A DNA stretch of 49,480 nucleotides from Prolixibacteraceae bacterium (GCA_009773765.1 WTWZ01000031.1:1-49480); one strand, 5' to 3'; positions 34,274 through 43,782 are shown, counted from the first letter of the stretch. Notes: generated by a model not told the origin, from the sequence alone. Numbers and translations are program-made.

Positions 34274-34395
34274 AATTTTGCCCTGTTCAATTTGACATTG
34301 CTAAATATGAACTTGCCCCGGTTTTGGTCAATTTTGTTTCAACCGGGCAAATCTCTGTCTAATTTTTCTAATTTTATCCCCAATCAAAATCAGAC

Positions 34396-35694
34396 GTGAA
34401 AAAACGGTTTAATTCCATCGCGGCATTTCAGTTTTACCAGCTTGTAAGGTATGCTACACTAATACTGACAGGTATTGTTTTTACCAAAACCGCCATTACA
34501 CAAACCGAAATTGGTGAATACGAAACCTTCGTTTTTATAGCGGGGGCAGTAACTTTTTTTTGGCTTAACGGGCTGCAAAAAGCGCTTTTACCGCTTGCTT
34601 CCAATAACAAAAACACAAAAACGCACATTTTCAGCGCGTTTGTAATTCTCCAGGTTTTAAGCATTGTTGCGGCAGTTTTTCTTTTTTTCATACAGCCTGT
34701 ATTTTCAAAATTCCTGCTGAACGGTAAAAGCATTCCAGAAATCGGGCTCCTGCTGGTTTTTATTGTTTTTGGGGCACCGGCAAACCTTATCGAATATTTC
34801 TACTTAATCAAAAAAAGGAATAATTCAATAGTAATTTACAGTATCGTTTCATTTTCTGTTCAGTTTGTACTTGTTGCCTTGCCTGCAGTTTTAGGCCACG
34901 GGATAACACTGGCTTTGCAGGGGTTGGCGCTTTCCTCGGTTTTGCGATATTTCTGGCTTTGGATTATTCTTGTCTCTGGCGGGGAAATCACTTATTCGGG
35001 TGAATTTGTAAAAGAACATCTCAAACTTGGAGGACCTCTGATACTTTCTACCTTTTTAAGCGGTTCTGCCCAATTTGTCGATGGTTTTATTGTCGCCTCT
35101 TATTTCGACGAGGAAACATTTGCCGTTTTCCGTTACGGCGCCCGCGAACTCCCGCTGGCAATGTTGCTGGCCAACGCTTTGAGCAATGCCATGCTTGCCG
35201 ATTTTTCCCAAAAAGAAAATTTGGAACAAAACCTTAGGCAACTGAAGGAAAATGTAACGCGCCTGATGCACTTTTTATTCCCGCTGACTGCTTTTTTGCT
35301 GTTGGTTTCACATCCGGTTTTTCCGGTAATTTTCAACCCGAAATTTGCTGAAAGCGCAACCATTTTCAATATTTATTTACTTCTAATTGTGAGCAGGTTA
35401 ATGTTGCCGCAAACCATCCTGAACGGGTTGCTGATAACAAAACCAATCATGTTTGCGGCATTTCTGGAGTTATCAATCAATGTTTCGCTGAGTTTGATTT
35501 TGGTGCAGTATTTTGGAATTGCCGGTATTGCTTTTGCCACATTCGTAGCTTATCTCTTCGAAAAAATGTACCTTTCGGTTGTTGTTAAAAAGAAATTAAA
35601 TATAAGTTTATCTGAATACATTCCGGTAAAAATTTATTCGGTTTACTCAATATCAATTTTGGTAATTTTTGTTTTTGCTGAATATATTTTTTGA
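34396..35694 (+). CDS. polysaccharide flippase-like membrane protein (MATE/Wzx family)
   Basis: A protein of 432 residues with a GTG start and about 12 membrane helices, beginning YQLVRYATLILTGIVFTKTAI and QTEIGEYETFVFIAGAVTFF. This layout and the YETFVFIAG motif are typical of oligosaccharide flippases of the MOP superfamily that move lipid-linked sugars across the inner membrane. No glycosyltransferase genes are adjacent, so it is an orphan copy. It is divergent from actA and separated by 204 bp holding the act promoter. Confidence 0.8.
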   Translation: MKKRFNSIAAFQFYQLVRYATLILTGIVFTKTAITQTEIGEYETFVFIAGAVTFFWLNGLQKALLPLASNNKNTKTHIFSAFVILQVLSIVAAVFLFFIQPVFSKFLLNGKSIPEIGLLLVFIVFGAPANLIEYFYLIKKRNNSIVIYSIVSFSVQFVLVALPAVLGHGITLALQGLALSSVLRYFWLWIILVSGGEITYSGEFVKEHLKLGGPLILSTFLSGSAQFVDGFIVASYFDEETFAVFRYGARELPLAMLLANALSNAMLADFSQKENLEQNLRQLKENVTRLMHFLFPLTAFLLLVSHPVFPVIFNPKFAESATIFNIYLLLIVSRLMLPQTILNGLLITKPIMFAAFLELSINVSLSLILVQYFGIAGIAFATFVAYLFEKMYLSVVVKKKLNISLSEYIPVKIYSVYSISILVIFVFAEYIF

Positions 35695-35726
35695 TACTTG
35701 GTACTGGATACTTGGTACTGGATACT
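35693..35726. repeat. 14-bp tandem repeat after the flippase gene
   Basis: GATACTTGGTACTG is present twice in tandem plus a partial third copy (GATACT), starting at the flippase stop codon and ending 23 bases before the next gene. It is the same kind of short intergenic tandem array as at 32981 but with an unrelated unit. Confidence 0.85.
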
Positions 35727-35749
35727 AAATTTCTCAAAACTGAAAATAA

Positions 35750-36454
35750 ATGGATTTTATACTCGATAATCAGGAAACTGAACAGAACTTTAAGCAGGTT
35801 TTAAAGCTGGTTAAAGCACGCAAAAGCGGCGAAGTTGCTGATTTGATGAGTCAAAACGGAATAACTTACAAAACAAACTGGGGTGTTTCGGTTATCGATT
35901 TGCGCGAAATCGCCGGCCAGTTTGAACCCAACCATTTACTGGCATTAAAACTCTGGAACAAACAATGGCGCGAAACCATGATTCTGGCAACATTGCTCGA
36001 TGAGCCTAATCAGGTAAGTGAAGAACAGATTGATTTCTGGACAAAAACCTTTGAAAACACAGAAATTGCGGAGCAGGCGTCGGCGAACCTGTGGGTGAAA
36101 ACAAAATATGCGTTTGTAAAAGCACTTGAATGGTGCCGCGGCAAAAAGCATATTATTCGTTTCACCGGGCTTCATTTAATCGGGCGGCTGGCTTTGACGG
36201 ACAAATCGGCCATCGACGAAATGTTTGACCCGTTTTTCGAAGAACTGCCAACTTTGGCAAAAGACAGCAAGCTGAATACAGTTTTTTACCGAACCGTTCT
36301 GGCACTTGGAAAGCGATCGGAATATTTACACCGGCAAACCATTGAACTTGCACAAAACCTGCAAATGAGCGAATCAGAAAATGCTGTAAAACAGGGAGAA
36401 GAGCTTTTTGACGAACTCACGAGCGACTATTTCCGGGCCTCAATTAAAAACTAG
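35750..36454 (+). CDS. AlkD-like DNA alkylation repair protein
   Basis: A protein of 234 residues made of HEAT-like helical repeats. LREIAGQFEPNHLLALKLWNKQWRETMILATLLDEP, with its buried tryptophans, is the signature region of the DNA alkylation repair family (AlkC/AlkD glycosylases). It would remove alkylated bases. The copy looks full length. A terminator-like hairpin lies downstream at 36537. Confidence 0.75.
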   Translation: MDFILDNQETEQNFKQVLKLVKARKSGEVADLMSQNGITYKTNWGVSVIDLREIAGQFEPNHLLALKLWNKQWRETMILATLLDEPNQVSEEQIDFWTKTFENTEIAEQASANLWVKTKYAFVKALEWCRGKKHIIRFTGLHLIGRLALTDKSAIDEMFDPFFEELPTLAKDSKLNTVFYRTVLALGKRSEYLHRQTIELAQNLQMSESENAVKQGEELFDELTSDYFRASIKN

Positions 36455-36536
36455 AAATTAGAAAACTGACTTTAAGGATTCAATTAAAAAAAATTAATGC
36501 CTGTAATTTTTATATTTAACTGAAAACTTGTCATGC

Positions 36537-36560
36537 AAAACCTAAACGGCAGGTTTTTTG
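36537..36560 (+). terminator. intrinsic terminator after the AlkD-like gene
   Basis: AAAACCT (36537-36543) pairs with AGGTTTT (36551-36557) around AAACGGC, followed by TTTG and further T. The short 7-bp stem makes it moderate in strength. Confidence 0.6.
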
Positions 36561-36615
36561 TTTCAATGCTAACACAATTTTAGAAATTTAATGTTGTACA
36601 ATTAATTAAAGTGAT

Positions 36616-37386
36616 ATGATGAATTTAACAAGATCTTCAAATCCGGTTTTAAAAGACGATGTTTTTAGCCGCGATTACAGTTATAACACTGACGCAATGA
36701 CAATTAATGGTACGGTTAATAAAACCGCATTGATGTTGCTGATTGTTATTGCTGCTGCCATATTTGTTTGGAATAAATTTTTTAATACGGTAAGTGTAAA
36801 TCCTGAAGGTGCGGCCGCTACTGTAATGCCGTGGGTTATCGGCGGCGGGATTGGTGGATTGATTACTGCGCTGGTTACTGCATTCCGTCCGAAAAGTGCC
36901 GGAATATCTGCGCCAATTTATGCCATTTTTCAGGGACTTTTGCTTGGTGGAATTTCAGCCATTTTCGAGTCGAGGTACCCCGGTGTGGTGATGCGTGCGG
37001 TGGCTTTAACGCTTGCCGTGTTTTTTGCCATGTTGTTTTTGTACCGCTCCGGAATTATTAAAGTAACCGAAAAATTTAAAATGGGAATTTTTGCTGCAAC
37101 CGCTGGTATTGCAATTGTTTATCTCGTTAGTTTTATCGGCGGGTTATTCGGAATGGAATTTTCATTCCTCCATGGAAACAGTAATCTGAGTATTGGCATC
37201 AGCCTGGTGATTGTGGCCGTTGCGGCATTAAACCTGGTTCTCGACTTTTCATTTATTGAAGATGCAGCAGGTTCCGGCGCGCCAAAATACATGGAATGGT
37301 ACGGCGCTTTTGGTTTGATGGTAACGTTAATCTGGTTGTACCTCGAAATTCTGAGACTGCTGTCGAAACTGGCAAGCAGGAATTAA
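36616..37386 (+). CDS. Bax inhibitor-1/YccA-like membrane protein
   Basis: A protein of 256 residues starting MMNLTRSSNPVLKDDVF. Seven predicted membrane helices follow (for example ALMLLIVIAAAIFVW, VMPWVIGGGIGGLITALVTAF, IYAIFQGLLLGGISAIFE). YAIFQGLLLGGISAIFESRYPG and the acidic C-terminal stretch IEDAAGSGAPKYMEWYGAFGL are typical of the bacterial BI-1/YccA branch. Eukaryotic homologues leak calcium; bacterial members are poorly known. The 3' neighbour starts 8 bases after the stop. Confidence 0.87.
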   Translation: MMNLTRSSNPVLKDDVFSRDYSYNTDAMTINGTVNKTALMLLIVIAAAIFVWNKFFNTVSVNPEGAAATVMPWVIGGGIGGLITALVTAFRPKSAGISAPIYAIFQGLLLGGISAIFESRYPGVVMRAVALTLAVFFAMLFLYRSGIIKVTEKFKMGIFAATAGIAIVYLVSFIGGLFGMEFSFLHGNSNLSIGISLVIVAVAALNLVLDFSFIEDAAGSGAPKYMEWYGAFGLMVTLIWLYLEILRLLSKLASRN

Positions 37387-37394
37387 ACTTTAGT

Positions 37395-38600
37395 ATGCAA
37401 CTCACAGAAGTAACCGATAAAAAAACCCAACGCCAGTTTCACCGGGTGCCGCACCTCATTTATAAAAACGACCCCAATTGGGCGTGCCCGCTGGAAGGAA
37501 TGGTGGAAGACATTTTCGACCCGGCAAAAAACAAAACATTTAAAAACGGGAAGGCAATTCGCTGGATTCTGACAGATGAAAACGGTAATTTACTTGGCCG
37601 GATTGCCGCTTTTATCAACGGAAATACAGCACACACCTACGAACAACCCACCGGTGGTTGTGGATTTTTCGAATGTACAGATAACCAGCAAGCAGCCAAC
37701 CTGCTTTTTAAAGCCGCCGTTAAATGGAACAAAGCCAACGGAATGGAAGCCATGGACGGCCCCATCAATTTTGGAGAGAATTACATTAACTGGGGTTTGC
37801 TTGTTGATGGTTTTATGCCGCAGGGTTATGGAATGCCCTACAACCCACCCTATTATGAAAAACTTTTCCGCAGTTTTGGATTTGAGGTGTATTTTGAACA
37901 ATATTGTTACCACCTCGATTTCACAATTCCATTTCCCGAACGTTTCTGGAAAATTGCAGAATGGATTGCGAAAAAACCTCAATACAACTTCAAACATCTC
38001 GATTTCAGGGAAACTGATAAGTTTGTAAAAGATTTCTGCACCATTTACGATGCTGCATGGTCGTTCCATGAGCATTACAAACCCATCGATCCCGATGATA
38101 TCAAAGATTTCATCAACAGTTCAAAAGCCATTCTCGACCCCGAAATGATTTGGTTTGCTTACCATGAAGAAAAACCAATTGCTCTTTTTGTAATGATTCC
38201 CGACATCAACCAAATACTTCGAAAGCTAAGTGGAAAATTAAACCTTTTGGGTATTCTGAAATTTTTATACTACAAAAACACACAAACCATGACCCGTACC
38301 CGTATTTTCATCATGGGAATCGACCCAAAATACCAGCGATCGGGTGTTGATTCCGCCATTTTCTGGCATCAGAATCAAATCATGAAAAAGAAACCTCAAT
38401 ATACGGAGGTGGAACTGTCGTGGGCCGGCGACTTTAATCCCAAAATTATTGCCGTTTACGAGGCTACCGGCGCGAAACGGGCAAAAACACATTACACCTT
38501 GCGTTACCTTTTCGACAGGGAAAAACCATTTGCCCGGGCGCCAATTATAGGCCCCGAAGCGCTGAATGAAAAAGTTAAAGCCATAACAGGTAAAAATTAG
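37395..38600 (+). CDS. YghO-like GNAT-family protein
   Basis: A protein of 401 residues from the ATG in MQLTEVTDKKTQRQF, 8 bases after the BI-1 stop; a longer ORF from 37296 would overlap that gene and lacks family sequence. FHRVPHLIYKNDPNWACPL, the FFECTDNQQAANLLFKAAVKW region, PYNPPYYEKLFRSFGFEVYF and the GIDPKYQRSGVDSAIF acyl-CoA loop match the long GNAT proteins around YghO. The acyl substrate is unknown. It probably shares a transcript with the BI-1 gene. Confidence 0.78.
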   Translation: MQLTEVTDKKTQRQFHRVPHLIYKNDPNWACPLEGMVEDIFDPAKNKTFKNGKAIRWILTDENGNLLGRIAAFINGNTAHTYEQPTGGCGFFECTDNQQAANLLFKAAVKWNKANGMEAMDGPINFGENYINWGLLVDGFMPQGYGMPYNPPYYEKLFRSFGFEVYFEQYCYHLDFTIPFPERFWKIAEWIAKKPQYNFKHLDFRETDKFVKDFCTIYDAAWSFHEHYKPIDPDDIKDFINSSKAILDPEMIWFAYHEEKPIALFVMIPDINQILRKLSGKLNLLGILKFLYYKNTQTMTRTRIFIMGIDPKYQRSGVDSAIFWHQNQIMKKKPQYTEVELSWAGDFNPKIIAVYEATGAKRAKTHYTLRYLFDREKPFARAPIIGPEALNEKVKAITGKN

Positions 38601-38610
38601 GTTTTCTTTC

Positions 38611-38640
38611 TTGTATAATAGAGAACAATATTTATCTTTG
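38611..38640 (+). promoter_or_regulatory. rpmE2 promoter
   Basis: TTG at 38611-38613 and TATCTTTG at 38633-38640 are 19 bases apart, close to the Bacteroidota -33/-7 spacing. The transcript would have a leader of about 80 bases before the L31 start. Confidence 0.55.
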
Positions 38641-38724
38641 CAGCCCGATTGAAAAAGGATTAATAACAAATAACGAATGGATTGCAGTTTTGGAATGTAA
38701 CCATTCAACAAAAAAAACAGAAAA

Positions 38725-38988
38725 ATGAAAAAAGATATTCATCCGAAAGAATACAGAGTGGTTGCTTTCAAAGATATGTCGAACGGACATACATGGCTTA
38801 CCAAATCGACTGTAAACTCGCGCGAAAAAGAGGTGATTGACGGTGTTGAATACCCGCTTTTTAAAGTTGAGATCTCCAGTTCTTCACATCCGTTTTATAC
38901 AGGTAAAGTTACACTGGTTGACAGCGCCGGACGTGTTGACAAATTCATGACCCGCTACGGCAAACACATGGAAAACAGGAAAAAATAA
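38725..38988 (+). CDS. rpmE2: ribosomal protein L31 type B
   Basis: A protein of 87 residues. MKKDIHPKEYRVVAFKDMSNG and FKVEISSSSHPFYTGKVTLVD with GRVDKFMTRYG are the type B L31 pattern. The zinc cysteines of type A L31 are absent. It is part of the 50S subunit at the intersubunit bridge. It stands alone between its own promoter and terminator. Confidence 0.96.
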   Translation: MKKDIHPKEYRVVAFKDMSNGHTWLTKSTVNSREKEVIDGVEYPLFKVEISSSSHPFYTGKVTLVDSAGRVDKFMTRYGKHMENRKK

Positions 38989-39007
38989 GTTTTTTGTTGC
39001 TATATAC

Positions 39008-39035
39008 AAAGCTCCGAACTCCGGGGCTTTTTTTT
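39008..39035 (+). terminator. intrinsic terminator after rpmE2
   Basis: AAAGCTCCG (39008-39016) pairs with CGGGGCTTT (39022-39030) with one mismatch, followed by a run of T. It is 20 bases after the L31 stop. Confidence 0.8.
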
Positions 39036-39066
39036 GTTTTATCAATTTGGCACAAAATCAATAATT

Positions 39067-39142
39067 ATGGGGAAAATAAAAAATTCAGGATTTCAGCATT
39101 TTTTCGGATTAGGATCGATGGACAATGAAACTGAAATAATAC
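39067..39142 (+). pseudogene. lon: lon 5' fragment, out of frame with the rest
   Basis: ATG GGG AAA at 39067 opens a short Lon-like acidic N-terminus ending SMDNETEII. After ATA ATA (39136-39141) the expected PILPLRNTVL stretch is missing, and the true Lon frame resumes one base later at TTT CCG GGC (39143), which codes FPGVVLPITVGRE. The shift of frame, with about 30 bases lost, breaks the gene. Between 39143 and 39325 there is Lon sequence but no ATG, GTG or TTG in frame. Confidence 0.7.
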
Positions 39143-39325
39143 TTTCCGGGCGTTGTTCTGCCCATTACCGTTGGCCGCGAAGCTTCGCTCGAACTGATTC
39201 GCGATGTAAACCGCGGCAGCAAACTGCTCGGGACCGTTGCACAAAAGGATTACACCATCGATCATCCTAAAACCACCGACATTTACGATATCGGAACGGT
39301 TGCCGAAATCCTGAAAATACTCGAA

Positions 39326-41431
39326 ATGCCCGATGGCTCTACTTCTATTATTATTCAGGGGAAACGACGATACAGGATTGCCGGTTTTGTTTCCGAAACT
39401 CCCTATTTCAAAGCTAAAGTCGAATCGTTAAACGATATAATGCCTGAAAACGACAACGAGTTTAACGCCATTGTCGGCTCGCTGAAAGATCTTTCCATAA
39501 AAATTGCCCAGTTTACTGCCAATGTTCCGCCCGAAGCAACATTTGCTGTAAAAAACATCGAAAACTCATCGTTCCTCATCAACTTTATCTGCTCCAATAC
39601 CGACATTAAAGTTGAGGACAAGCAAAAACTACTCGAAATTGAAAGCCTGAAAGACCGCGGAATCCAGGCCATCAGTTTTCTGGTGCGCGAAGTTCAGATG
39701 CTGGAACTGAAACACGACATTCAGAAAAAGGTAAAAACCGACATTGACCGGCAACAACGCGAGTTTATGCTGAACCAGCAAATGAAAACCATTCAGGACG
39801 AACTGGGCGGAAATCCTGCTGAACAGGAAATTAACGCTTTTAAAGCAAGGGCAAAAACAAAAAAATGGAACGAAGAGATTGCCAAATTCTTTAAAAAAGA
39901 AGTGGAAAAACTAGCCCGGTTAAATCCGGCTGCCGGTGAATATTCGGTTCAGTTTACCTTTTGCCAGACTTTGCTCGATTTGCCCTGGAACGAATACACA
40001 GTGGATAATTTCGACCTGAAAAACGCAAGTAAAGTTTTGGATGAAGACCATTACGGACTTGAAAAAGTAAAGGAAAGGATACTTGAACATCTGGCAGTTT
40101 TGAAATTGAAAAACGACATGAAATCGCCGATTCTCTGTTTGTACGGTCCTCCCGGAGTTGGAAAAACATCGCTCGGAAAATCGGTTGCCCGAGCGCTTGA
40201 CAGAAGTTATGTACGCGTAAGTTTGGGTGGTTTAAACGACGAATCCGAAATCCGCGGCCACCGGAAAACGTACATTGGCGCCATGCCCGGAAGAATTATC
40301 CAGAACATCAAAAAAGCCAAATCATCGAACCCTGTTTTTATTTTAGATGAAATAGATAAAGTATCGAAACATTTTCATGGCGACCCGGCGTCGGCATTGC
40401 TCGAAGTACTCGACCCGGAACAAAACTCAGAATTTCATGACAATTATGTGGAAGCCGATTTCGACCTTTCAAAAGTAATGTTTATTGCCACTGCCAACAC
40501 GCTGAGTACCATCGCTCCCCCACTCCGCGACCGTTTGGAGTTGATTGAAGTGAGCGGTTACCTCGTGGAAGAAAAAATTGAAATCGCCAAACGCCACCTC
40601 ATTCCAAAACAGTTGGAAAACCATGGATTGAAGAAAACCAACGTTACTTTTTCAAAAGATGTAATCGAATTGATTATTGATGGTTACACGCGTGAATCGG
40701 GCGTTCGTGAATTAGATAAAAAACTGGCCAAAGTTATCCGCCGGATTGCAAAAAAAATTGCGTTCGAAGAAACTTACAATAAAAAACTGACAAAGGAAGA
40801 CATCCGCGAATACCTCGGTGTTATTGAGTTTTCGAAGGAAAAATACCAGGGCAACGAATTTGCAGGAGTAGTAACCGGTTTGGCCTGGACAGCAGTTGGC
40901 GGTGAGATTTTATATGTTGAAACCAGCCTCAGCAAAGGGAAAGGCGCGTTAACACTCACCGGGAACCTGGGCGATGTAATGAAAGAATCGGCCATGCTGG
41001 CGCACGAATATTTAAAATCGCACGCCGAACAACTCGGTCTCGATTCCGAAGTTTTCTCCAACTGGAATGTGCATGTTCACGTTCCCGAAGGCGCAATTCC
41101 AAAAGACGGGCCTTCAGCAGGGGTTACTATGGTGACTTCGCTGGCATCGGCATTTACACAGCGCAAAGTAAAGAAAAGCCTGGCCATGACCGGTGAAATA
41201 ACCCTGCGCGGAAAAGTGCTGCCGGTTGGCGGGATTAAAGAAAAAATATTAGCCGCCAAACGCGCCGGAATTACGGAAATCATCCTTTCCGAAGACAATA
41301 AAAAACACCTCGAAGAAATAAAAGACGACTATTTAAAAGGCGTTCAATTCCATTTTGTGAAAACAATTATGGATGTGCTCGACATTGCCCTGCTGAAAAC
41401 CAAAGTGGAGAAAGCGGTGAAGATTGGGTAA
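39326..41431 (+). CDS. lon: Lon protease, lacking a readable N-terminus
   Basis: A protein of 701 residues from the first in-frame ATG ([12 protein letters not shown]); intact Lon is about 800. The AAA+ domain has Walker [15 protein letters not shown] and Walker [12 protein letters not shown]. The protease domain has the catalytic serine in [11 protein letters not shown] and the lysine in [15 protein letters not shown]. Lon is an ATP-dependent protease for misfolded and regulatory proteins. Lon-type sequence continues upstream in frame to 39143, and beyond that a frame break separates it from its start codon. Either this is a pseudogene, a shortened Lon, or a sequencing error. Confidence 0.85.
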   Translation: MPDGSTSIIIQGKRRYRIAGFVSETPYFKAKVESLNDIMPENDNEFNAIVGSLKDLSIKIAQFTANVPPEATFAVKNIENSSFLINFICSNTDIKVEDKQKLLEIESLKDRGIQAISFLVREVQMLELKHDIQKKVKTDIDRQQREFMLNQQMKTIQDELGGNPAEQEINAFKARAKTKKWNEEIAKFFKKEVEKLARLNPAAGEYSVQFTFCQTLLDLPWNEYTVDNFDLKNASKVLDEDHYGLEKVKERILEHLAVLKLKNDMKSPILCLYGPPGVGKTSLGKSVARALDRSYVRVSLGGLNDESEIRGHRKTYIGAMPGRIIQNIKKAKSSNPVFILDEIDKVSKHFHGDPASALLEVLDPEQNSEFHDNYVEADFDLSKVMFIATANTLSTIAPPLRDRLELIEVSGYLVEEKIEIAKRHLIPKQLENHGLKKTNVTFSKDVIELIIDGYTRESGVRELDKKLAKVIRRIAKKIAFEETYNKKLTKEDIREYLGVIEFSKEKYQGNEFAGVVTGLAWTAVGGEILYVETSLSKGKGALTLTGNLGDVMKESAMLAHEYLKSHAEQLGLDSEVFSNWNVHVHVPEGAIPKDGPSAGVTMVTSLASAFTQRKVKKSLAMTGEITLRGKVLPVGGIKEKILAAKRAGITEIILSEDNKKHLEEIKDDYLKGVQFHFVKTIMDVLDIALLKTKVEKAVKIG

Positions 41432-41484
41432 GCCGGTGTAGTTTTTATTTGCTCACGTGTCTAATCCTTTTTTTGCCATGTTGG

Positions 41485-43158
41485 CTATTTTATAAGTTTT
41501 CTTCCCTTTTCGGTTAACGTATATTTTTGTAATTGACTTTTTGGTTTATCCGGTATTGTCAACTTTATTATTTCCATTTCCAATAGAGGTTTAATATAGT
41601 TTTTGAAGTTCGATGTGTGATTAATTAATCCCAGATGTTTTAATATTTCTTCCCTTGATTGTTCAGATTTAAGGAAATCAATAATTTCGATTGACTTAGA
41701 CACTTTTCTCGTTGACTTAGACACTTTTTGCGCTGACTTAGACACTTTTTGAGCCGACTTAGTCCCTATTTTCTCCCTTATATAGTCAACAACATCAGAT
41801 AAATCATTATCAAGAATACCGCTTAATGTCTGTAAATCAAACCCTTCATTAAAATAAGTGTCGATATCTTCGGTTGTAAGTTTAGTTGATGACTTAGACA
41901 CTAACTTAGTCCCTTTTAACTCAGCATGACAAGGTAATGTTACCAAAAACAATGTTCTATCTTCATCGGTAAAAAACTGCGGTTCGGCATTTCCATTTTT
42001 TGCCATTTGGTCGCGAATTACTGGGAAACCGGTTGCCTTTCCTTCGGTAAGCTTGAGTTCTTTCAAAAAATCGCCAATCCGCCGGTTGCGGTAATCGCGG
42101 GCAATTACCCTGCGTTGCTGTAAATCGGCATTTTTAATTGGCGGCAAAGGGCCCGGATAACTTAAAATTTCAATCCGATCAGGTAACACCTGTATTTCTA
42201 TTGGCTTTTCTTCAGCATAACTTTTATGATACACTGCGTTGCTGATGGCTTCTTCCAAAGCGTTGTACGGATAGTTGCTGATGGTTAAACTTTCAGCCTG
42301 ACCTGTAATTTTTCGGGTTTCTGTTTTAAGGACTTCACTTTTCAAGTAGGCCAGACAATTGCGGATTTGCCGGTGCAACGGTCCCTTAAAAGTTTCCGAA
42401 GTAAAATTTCTGCCAGCTTCGTCCCTGTGAATGGCCAGTTCAATCCAGGCCCGGTTAAAAAAGCGGTGCGGATGACTATTAAAAAACAGAAGTCCGGCAT
42501 TTATCGGCCGTAACGATTCCACAGGCCCGCGGGCAATGTGCATCGCTTTGCATAAATCGGCAAATGGCATTGAAGTACTTTCTTCAAACAAATCGCTGCC
42601 AACTTCCTGCAAAAACTCACGAATCAGGCCCAGTTCCAAATTATTCAGTTTAGATTCCTGATTGATGCGATCGTCAAAAGGCACTTTTGCAGTTAATTCA
42701 ACCAATCGGGTTTGGTTATCTCCCCGGGCAACAATACTCCTGCTGCCTGAGCGGATATAATATTGTCGTCTTGCATCGTCTCCCAAAGTTGATGGACAGG
42801 AGTAAGGGCGCATATCACCGGCGGGGCACCAAACAACCAGAATATGCTGTCCCTCAATTTCATAAGGTTGTGTAACGGGCAGATAATTGGGTTGAATCTT
42901 GTAACAAATCCCAATCAATTCGCCCTGAATCCGGTCGATATTTTCCAAAGTCAAACCATTGGGTGGAAACTGAGGAATACCTTCAATCGCTTTGATACCA
43001 ATGATGATATAACCGCCACCCCAGTTGTTCATGTCGTTGGCAAACGCACATACCGTATGTAATACATCTTCAGGGTTCCAGCCCTCTTTAAATTCGAGCC
43101 GTTCCCATTCAACCACTTTGCCATGAATCAATTCTGATATATTTACCGGTAACGCCAT
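41485..43158 (-). CDS. AlbA_2/Schlafen-type ATP-binding regulator
   Basis: A protein of 557 residues. The N-terminal AlbA_2 domain (about 10-160) has LEFKEGWNPEDVLHTVCAFANDMNNWGGGYIIIGI. A middle HATPase_c_4-like part includes YNALEEAISNAVYHKSY and IEILSYPGPLPPI. The C-terminal part is winged-helix-like (EEILKHLGLINHTSNF...LEMEIIKLT), after a linker of SAQKVSK heptads. Such proteins are putative DNA-binding regulators. The gene lies between two copies of the lon 3' end, which suggests insertion. Confidence 0.82.
   Translation of the reverse strand: MALPVNISELIHGKVVEWERLEFKEGWNPEDVLHTVCAFANDMNNWGGGYIIIGIKAIEGIPQFPPNGLTLENIDRIQGELIGICYKIQPNYLPVTQPYEIEGQHILVVWCPAGDMRPYSCPSTLGDDARRQYYIRSGSRSIVARGDNQTRLVELTAKVPFDDRINQESKLNNLELGLIREFLQEVGSDLFEESTSMPFADLCKAMHIARGPVESLRPINAGLLFFNSHPHRFFNRAWIELAIHRDEAGRNFTSETFKGPLHRQIRNCLAYLKSEVLKTETRKITGQAESLTISNYPYNALEEAISNAVYHKSYAEEKPIEIQVLPDRIEILSYPGPLPPIKNADLQQRRVIARDYRNRRIGDFLKELKLTEGKATGFPVIRDQMAKNGNAEPQFFTDEDRTLFLVTLPCHAELKGTKLVSKSSTKLTTEDIDTYFNEGFDLQTLSGILDNDLSDVVDYIREKIGTKSAQKVSKSAQKVSKSTRKVSKSIEIIDFLKSEQSREEILKHLGLINHTSNFKNYIKPLLEMEIIKLTIPDKPKSQLQKYTLTEKGRKLIK
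41693..41766. repeat. 21-bp in-frame tandem repeat inside the AlbA_2 gene
   Basis: GACTTAGACACTTTT starts at 41693, 41714 and 41735, and a partial copy GACTTAGTCCC starts at 41756, exactly 21 bp apart. On the coding strand the units give SAQKVSK, SAQKVSK and STRKVSK. A related GACTTAGACACT lies about 130 bases farther on within the same gene. Confidence 0.9.
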
Positions 43159-43347
43159 TTTTAATTTATCAGTTGTACAATATTCGTAAAATCATTCATT
43201 GTGATGCTGAAAATACGCTAATTCTTTTTGTTCCATTGTTTTGTCTGTCAAATAACCATCAAATAAACATTTCGCTAAATTACAGATAGTTAAACACAAT
43301 TTCATTATAAATTATCAACAAGTTATCAAATAAGCTTTAGCGTAAAA

Positions 43348-43427
43348 TTCCATTTGCAAAAACAATTATGGATGTGCTGGATATTGCCCTGCTGAAAACC
43401 AAAGTGGAAAAGGTGGTAAATATTGGG
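43348..43427 (+). pseudogene. duplicated 3' end of lon
   Basis: About 80 bases here match the last 81 bases of lon (41348-41428) at roughly 85-88%, including the identical stretch GACATTGCCCTGCTGAAAAC apart from one base. A one-base gap breaks the frame near its start. The in-frame part reads [21 protein letters not shown]. It has no upstream lon sequence and is a remnant. Confidence 0.85.
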
Positions 43428-43601
43428 CAGGGGATGGAAAATCGATGAAATTGAATAAATTGAAAAACAAAATAGCTGAAAAGCGCTGATTACAGGGGAA
43501 CTGAATATGGTTTCTCTTTTTTTTGATTATATTATCCATAACTTGTTTCCCTTAGTTTTTTGAAATTATATCTTTACTGCAATATTTTTCCCGGGTAAAT
43601 A

Positions 43602-43781
43602 ATGGATAAATTAAGATTCTCAGGTCACGAAACTTTTATTGTCAGAACTTTTTGGCCTAAAAAAGGATATGATTTTATAAAACAAGGAGGTAAATTCAGT
43701 TCAGAAGATGCTGTTGTGGAACTGGGAGTAGGTAAAAACATGGTTTTATCAATTAATTTCTATTTGAAAGCTTTGGGATAA
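43602..43781 (+). pseudogene. DUF4007-like N-terminal fragment (59 residues)
   Basis: The 59-residue ORF reads KLRFSGHETFIVRTFWPKKG, then ends with EDAVVELGVGKNMVLSI and a short tail. This is the start of DUF4007 (FSGHETF...LGVGKNMV), normally about 290 residues. The stop is followed after one base by the HNH gene, and no further DUF4007 sequence is seen. It is either a truncated relic or a short protein. DUF4007 proteins, as I recall, often sit with PAPS-reductase-like genes in defence or modification loci. Confidence 0.7.
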
Positions 43782-43782
43782 A

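Noticed and set aside
37296-37394. Upstream extension of the YghO-like gene
   Set aside because: These codons overlap the end of the BI-1 gene in another frame and carry no family sequence; the ATG at 37395 is preferred.
41693-41766. 21-bp repeats as a separate mobile or CRISPR element
   Set aside because: They are in frame inside a coding region and encode a repeated linker peptide.
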